A stretch of 64,000 bases of DNA from Meghimatium bilineatum (Eukaryota > Mollusca > Gastropoda > Stylommatophora > Philomycidae), in NCBI GenBank assembly GCA_034231615.1, contig CM067317.1, positions 20,956,174 to 21,020,173 of the forward strand. Direction: 5' to 3'. Below, piece by piece: positions 58,772 to 64,000 of the stretch. A model generated the notes under the pieces. It was not told where the DNA came from, did no database searches, and worked only from the letters and a program-made list of their open reading frames with translations. Position 1 is the stretch's first letter. Each line of letters begins with the position of its first letter. The position numbers and the translations under genes were made by a program.

Positions 58772-58819
58772 TTCTTTTTATTACTGGTATTCTTCATATG
58801 TGTGTTTGCTTTGTACCAG
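58772..58819 (+). CDS. Very weak candidate mini-exon (hydrophobic)
   Basis: Good acceptor TTTGTTTTCTTTCAG, then 16 codons FFLLLVFFICVFALYQ and CAG|GTGTAT. Without splicing it ends after eight more codons at TAA. Could be chance in T-rich DNA. Confidence 0.2.
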
Positions 58820-59167
58820 GTGTATTCTCCTGTACAGTGTGGTTAAAAAGCCGCTAGCCTAGTCGGGCAATTGATCACGGTAAAAGTAATTGAATTTAAT
58901 AGAAATAGGTATTAAGTAATGCTGCTGTAAAACTGTATAACAATAGTACATAGAACACAAGTCACTACAACAAAACATGTGTATTACGCAAGTACTATAG
59001 AAATAGGTATGTGCTATTAATTTTAGTCAATACTGTGTCTCGCTGATATGTTGCTTTATTGTCTAGTATTGGTAACACAACTATTTCTGTTAATTTTGAT
59101 ATTCGTCTTGTGTTACCTCAGCGCACTATTTCAAGTTTCGGTTGTTACTCAATACTTGAACGTTATT
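58820..59167. other. Unannotated stretch
   Basis: A GAAATAGGTATTAAGTAAT and GAAATAGGTATGTGC pair is the only recurrence seen. Confidence 0.35.
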
Positions 59168-59855
59168 TCATAAAGGCAATTGGGCTATGAATTAACGATA
59201 TAGCAAAGGGTTATTACGTTTAGTTGTTTCCCAGCTGTGAAGCAACGATATAGCACAGGTGCATCATGGTCATTACGTTTAGCTGTTGTCCAAGCTATGG
59301 ATCGGCGATATAGCACAGGATCATTACGTTTAGTTGTTGTCTAAGCTATGAATCAGCAATATAGCACAGGATCATTACGTTTAGTTGTTGTCCAGCTGTG
59401 AAGCAACGATATAGCACAGGATCATTACGTTTAGTTGTTGTCTAAGCTATGTATCAACGATATAGCACAGGGCCATTACGTTTAGCTGTTACCCATCTAT
59501 GAATCAACGATATAGCACAGGATCATTACGTTTAGCTGTTACCCAGCTATGAATCAACGATATAGCACAGGGCCATTACGTTTAGTTGTTGTCTAAGCTA
59601 TGTATCAACGATATAGCACAGGGCCATTACGTTTAGCTGTTGTCTAAGCTATGTATCAACGATATAGCACAGGGCCATTACGTTTAGTTGTTGTCTAAGC
59701 TATGTATCAACGATATAGCACAGGGCCATTACGTTTAGCTGTTACCCAGCTATGAATCATCGATATAGCACAAGGACATCAGTGTCATTACGTTTAGTTG
59801 TTGCCCAGCTATGAATCATCGATATAGTACAGGATGATTACGTTTAGTTGTCCAG
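59168..59855. repeat. 50/51-bp minisatellite, about 13 units
   Basis: Unit CATTACGTTTAGTTGTTGTC TAAGCTATGTATCAACGATA TAGCACAGGGC, alternating with a GTTACCCAGCTATGAATC variant. Confidence 0.95.
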
Positions 59856-60192
59856 AAATTACATCAACCATTAGGGAAGAGGTCTGAAAAAGTTTGACAG
59901 TTTATGACAAAGACGGGATGTGGGTGCAAAAGTTGACATCAAAAATACTGTTTTTATACATCAATTAAATTGTTTAAGCTTGAAACAATTTTTTAAAATG
60001 CGAAACAAATCACGACTTAAAAAAAAATTGTTCTGCTAGTTGTTAGGTTTTTTGAGGTTTGTGTGGGGTGGAGAGGGCGGGGGTTACAAATGTTTTTTAT
60101 GGAGGTCCCTGAATATTTGATCTTCTCTGAAAAGGTGGATAGTGGGAGGGGAGTCAGAAATTTGAATAAATTATTGCCGTAAATTATGAACA
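59856..60192. other. Unannotated stretch
   Basis: G-rich patch at 60065-60085. No gene. Confidence 0.35.
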
Positions 60193-60678
60193 TCTATGAT
60201 GTCTAGTAAGAGCTTAGATGTCTAGTAAGAGCTTAGATGTCTAGTAAGAGCTTAGATGGCTAGTAAGAGCTTAGATGTCTAGTAAGAGCTTAGATGGCTA
60301 GTAAGAGCTTAAATGTCTAGTAAGATCTTAGATGTCTAGTAAGCTTAGATGTCTAGTAAGAGCTTAGATGTCTAGTAAGAGCTTAGATGTCTAGTAAGAG
60401 CTTAGATGTCTAGTAAGCTTAGATATCTAGTAAGAGCTTAGATGTATAGTACGCATATATGTCTAGTAGGAGCTTAGATGTCTAGTAGAACCTTAGATGT
60501 CTAGTAGAAGCTTAGATGTCTAGTAGAAGCTTAGATGTCTAGTAGAATCTTAGATGTCTAGTAAGAGCTTAGATGTCTAGTAGAATCTTAGATGTCTAGT
60601 AAGAGCTTAGGTGTCTAGTAGAATCTTAGATGTCTAGTAAGAGCTTAGATGTCTAGTAGAAGCTTAGATGTCTATCTT
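60193..60678. repeat. 19-bp minisatellite, about 25 units
   Basis: Unit TTAGATGTCTAGTAAGAGC, with shortened units (GTAAGC) and a later GTAGAAGC/GTAGAATC type. Confidence 0.96.
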
Positions 60679-60784
60679 GTAGCTGACCAAAAAACTGCCT
60701 GGCCAGTGTCTCCCCCTGTTCATTAGCGGTGACTTCTGCGATACATGGAGTCCAGTTTTGATCATGTTTTGACTGTTTTTTTAT

Positions 60785-61025
60785 CATTTTTGACTGTTTG
60801 TTTTTTGGTCGCTGTGGGCTCACTATAATTGGCTTCCCAGAGACGTTACTGTGGGCCAGACTAGCGTCCTGTGAACAACCAAGCTTGGACAGTCCTGTAG
60901 TATATGCTCTGGAGTATGGATTGTTGCTCCGTAGATGCTGCAATGCTGATGACGATTAGGGATCAATGTACTTGTGACGGTTGTAATCTGTTCTCAGTCG
61001 AAGTATCATGACTTGTTAGTTTATA
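60785..61025 (-). pseudogene. I-type LINE C-terminal remnant
   Basis: Minus strand reads ILRLRTDYNRH, then in another frame C-(x3)-YGATIHTPEHILQDCPSLVV and TLVWPTVTSLGS. It corresponds to the RLRTGHNRL and AKHILQEC region of the intact LINE (residues about 1200-1241) but is a distinct, older family. Confidence 0.65.
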
Positions 61026-61587
61026 TTCACATTGTTGATGTTGTCTTGAGGTCTTTAGTTTCCGTTTATTCATCTTCATTAACGCGTGGCTATCGACTTT
61101 ACTACCTATACTAACGATCGGTAACGATTGAAGTCGAACATATTGTTTAACAAACACTTTGTTTTACTGAAACTTAGAGGTACGTGCGATTAAAGGGGGC
61201 AATCTACCGTTTTTCCAATTTGTCTGCTATTTTTGTTTCCAGGAACGTCTCAGTGACTGTTATCCATTGTATATAGGTATACTGTAGTGTTTACAGATGA
61301 TCCTCTACATCAGAAGTGCCATACTTTTGCATTAAATAAGTTTTGTTTTCACCATTTGTTTCATAAGCGTTCATTTTTTGCACCCTAGTTCACATGCATC
61401 AATTAGCATATGTAAGCCTTCCCATATTCAATTCAATAAGAAATATGTTCATATGAAGCCTTATTGCGTAAGCTATATTTCTTTCTAGAAGTTAATGGAG
61501 AGAATGAGCCCCGAGTCAATTCATCTAAATGAAAACTTAACCTTTAAACTATGAAGAATAATGTACCCCCAACGCTGCACCACAGTA
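61026..61587. other. Unannotated stretch
   Basis: No supported feature. Confidence 0.35.
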
Positions 61588-62045
61588 TATATTTCGACAT
61601 TACCTCAGAGCGCTGAAGTACAATACAGCACTAGTTCACAACGCTACAGTACAATACAGCGCTACTTCACAACGCTACAGTACAATACAGCGTTACTTCA
61701 CAACACTGCAGTACAATACAGCGTTACTTCACAACACTGCAGTACAATACAGCGTTACTTCACAACACTGTAGTACAATACAGCGTTACTTCACAACACT
61801 GCAGTACAATAAAGCGTTACTTCACAACACTGCAGTACAATACAGCGTTACTTCACAACGTTACAGTACAATACAGCGTTACTTCACAACACTGCAGTAC
61901 AATAAAGCGTTACTTCACAACACTGTAGTACAATACAGCGTTACTTCACAACACTGCAGTACAATAAAGCGTTACTTCACAACACTGCAGTACAATACAG
62001 CGTTACTTCACAACGTTACAGTACAATACAGCGTTACTTCACAAC
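61588..62045. repeat. 31-bp minisatellite, about 15 units
   Basis: Unit GCAGTACAATACAGCGTTAC TTCACAACACT, with TACAATAAAG and GTTACAG variants. Confidence 0.95.
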
Positions 62046-62854
62046 AGTGTAGAATAATATGTTATACCAATACTTCAGAACGATGCAGCACAATATACCA
62101 CGGCAATACCTCACAACACTGCAGCATATCATGTTGCGGCAATACTTTATCGTATACTTTCAACTATCCCGTTATTCCTCTTACAATATTCTTTTCTCCA
62201 CATAAAATCAATTCTTTATCTCAAACATTCAACATTTCCAGGCCACTCACTGTACACGATTACTTCTGCAGGGAAAATACGTTTTGGCTAGACTGCCTTT
62301 GTCATCCATACACAAAAACGCACATACAGCTCCATAAACAGGGCCTGCATGTAGTAACACACTCAAAAGCACACACAGGTACTTGAACAATTACATATTA
62401 CACATATACATACACATACGCGGGCGCATAAATACACACACAGATGAACCACATACATGCGTGTAACCAACTTAATTCCACCCGTACGATTATGCTGGGG
62501 AAAAAAACTACAAAAATTACAACAATCACCGAGAACAAAAAAAAACCCAATGTTTAACGAGCATTGAATGAGACAGCTAGACGAAACACGTGCAGTTTGT
62601 GCGTGAGTCACTCCTCTCACTGCTGAGTTGTTTTTGTTGGAGGGGGGGGGATGGGAGAAGGGGTTATAAATATATAATTTCTCTTTCAAATATCATATTA
62701 TATCATACTTGTCGATTCATACATTTTTTTTATTGTTTCTACTTTCAACCTTCTAAATGAATCCATTATATCTCCCTTGTTTCGCTACATGAGTTCAATT
62801 AATGCACGGAGCTAGCTTCCTGCCGTTTATTACTGGCTCGTATATCATTCATTG
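62046..62854. other. Unannotated stretch
   Basis: CA-rich patch at 62335-62440 and poly-G at 62641-62651. A 108-codon minus frame across it lacks support. Confidence 0.35.
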
Positions 62855-63192
62855 TATTTATGCGATAGTTCGTGCGTCCTTGGTGCTTCACATATATGTG
62901 ATAGTTCGTATGTAATTATTGCTTCATATACATGTGATAGTTATGTGTACATGATGATTCACATGTATGTGATAGTTCTTGTGTGTTTGGTACTTCCCAT
63001 TTATGTGATAGTTCATATGTGCTTAGTGTTTCACATTTGTGTGATAGTTCATATGTGAATGGTACTTCACATTTATGTGATAGTTCCTGTGTGCTTGGTG
63101 CTTCACATTTAATCGACAGTTCGTGTGGTCAGTGCTTCACATTTGTGTGATAGTTCATATGTGAATGGTGCTTCACATTTATGTGATAGTTT
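62855..63192. repeat. 36-bp minisatellite, about 9 units
   Basis: Unit CACATTTATGTGATAGTTCC TGTGTGCTTGGTGCTT. The LINE begins inside the last unit after GTGATAGTTT. Confidence 0.93.
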
Positions 63193-63267
63193 CCCCATCG
63201 AGGCCAGAACCTTGAAGTGGTGATGGGGCTTAGTTCAGCCATCAGAGGCTGGAAACTAAGACTGGTC
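63193..63267 (+). ncRNA. Candidate HDV-like ribozyme, second copy
   Basis: Same 75 nt as 12068-12142. P1 63193-63199 with 63222-63228, P2 63202-63207 with 63262-63267, P3 63209-63211 with 63219-63221, P4 63236-63240 with 63247-63251, putative catalytic C at 63256. Confidence 0.7.
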
Positions 63268-63361
63268 GGGCACTCCCACTCGAGCAGGACCATAGTCCGG
63301 CCCAAGTAAGCAGAGTGCTGAAGACGGAGGCAACCAGCCAAAAGGCGCACAGATAATCAGG

Positions 63362-64000
63362 TTGCCACGCATAAAACACAATGGAAACATGTCTGCATCT
63401 AATAAACGTTATGGTGCCTGCCCTGTGGCGGACGTTCAGGCAGGGACGGTGCCGGGCCCTATACCTCGAAAGGGCCCAACCTCAGTTACTGGAAGTCCTT
63501 CTCAATTGCCCCGAGGAGCCAGGAGGCAAGGGAATAGAGCTACTGGCCAAACAAACAAACGACCAATAAATATAATGCACTGGAATGCTGAGGGTGTCAA
63601 CAGTAAAAGAGATGGATACAGCAAAAAATTAGAACTTGAAAATGTCCTCAGTGAAGAACAAGTTAATATATGCTGTATCCAAGAAACACACCTCAGCAGC
63701 GACATAGCCTTCAAAATCAGAGGCTACCAGTGCTACCGATCTGACCGAAAAGACAGGCGAAAGGGTGGAATTCTGACACTAGTTAAAAACAATATCAGTG
63801 CATGTCAGCTGGAAGTATACATGGACGGGGCAGAATACCAGATGCTCCACCTAAAAACAGACAGTGCAGAATTCCATCTCCTGAACACTACTGCCCAAAT
63901 GATAAACCATTGGCACTAGACACAATTCCAGACAAAGAAAGGCTTATGGTGTGTGGTGACTTCAACAGCCACTCTCAGAGCTGGGGCTACGATCATATCG
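63362..64000 (+). pseudogene. LINE ORF 5' part with frameshift
   Basis: N-terminus and endonuclease part of the same polyprotein as 8122-11973. Differences in the first 170 residues are few (K70N, V147A). Near 63886 one T is missing relative to the intact copy (GAACACTACTG instead of GAACTACTACTG), which ends the frame at residue 185. After it the original frame resumes up to the window end, including the GDFN coding. A sequencing error could also explain it. Confidence 0.85.

Larger units (their letters stand above)
63193..64000 (+). mobile_element. Second copy of the I-type LINE, cut by window end
   Basis: Starts at CCCCATCGAGGCC, exactly the 5' terminus of the 8087-12142 element, and is nearly identical through the 5' UTR and first 200 codons. 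Opposite orientation, about 51 kb away. Confidence 0.95.

Overview
The window looks like an animal nuclear genome, most likely a lophotrochozoan and perhaps a mollusc (inference). It is AT-rich, with GT-AG spliced exon candidates, many non-LTR retrotransposon (LINE) remnants, tRNA-derived and GAA-tailed SINEs, and one 100-N scaffold gap (22204-22303). Nothing points to an operon-organised genome. Roughly a quarter to a third of the window is tandem-repeat array. Nearly every long open frame comes from an array or a dead LINE, not a cellular gene.

Layout. 0-8 kb: a LINE scrap, a Penelope-like remnant with GIY-YIG coding, and a 5.2-kb array of 33/35-bp units. 8-13 kb: a 30-bp-unit array split by an intact 4.06-kb LINE on the minus strand, with one 1283-codon ORF carrying endonuclease, reverse transcriptase and RNase H. 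Its first 75 nt can fold as an HDV-like self-cleaving ribozyme. A second, nearly identical copy starts at 63193 on the plus strand and runs off the window. 13-33 kb: SINEs, decayed LINEs and many small arrays. 33-53 kb: dispersed exons of a plus-strand gene. 53-63 kb: LINE remnants, arrays, and weak exon candidates.

The best host gene candidate is split. Exons at 38257-38343 and 41428-41585 join in phase and encode two hydrophobic helices. Two mutually exclusive, phase-compatible 3' exons (45947-46024 and 52978-53151) give two different C-terminal tails. Two upstream exons (15185-15345, Cys-rich with near-ideal splice sites; 33177-33282, with a start codon but a weak donor) both splice in phase to 38257. 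I do not recognise the family. The intron before the alternative tails holds the most striking array: 67 apparently identical 40-bp units amplified inside the body of a SINE.

Two patterns recur. Several retroelements sit inside tandem arrays, four of them with apparent target-site duplications. The SINE 3' tail resembles the 3' tail of the intact LINE, which suggests the LINE machinery mobilises the SINE.
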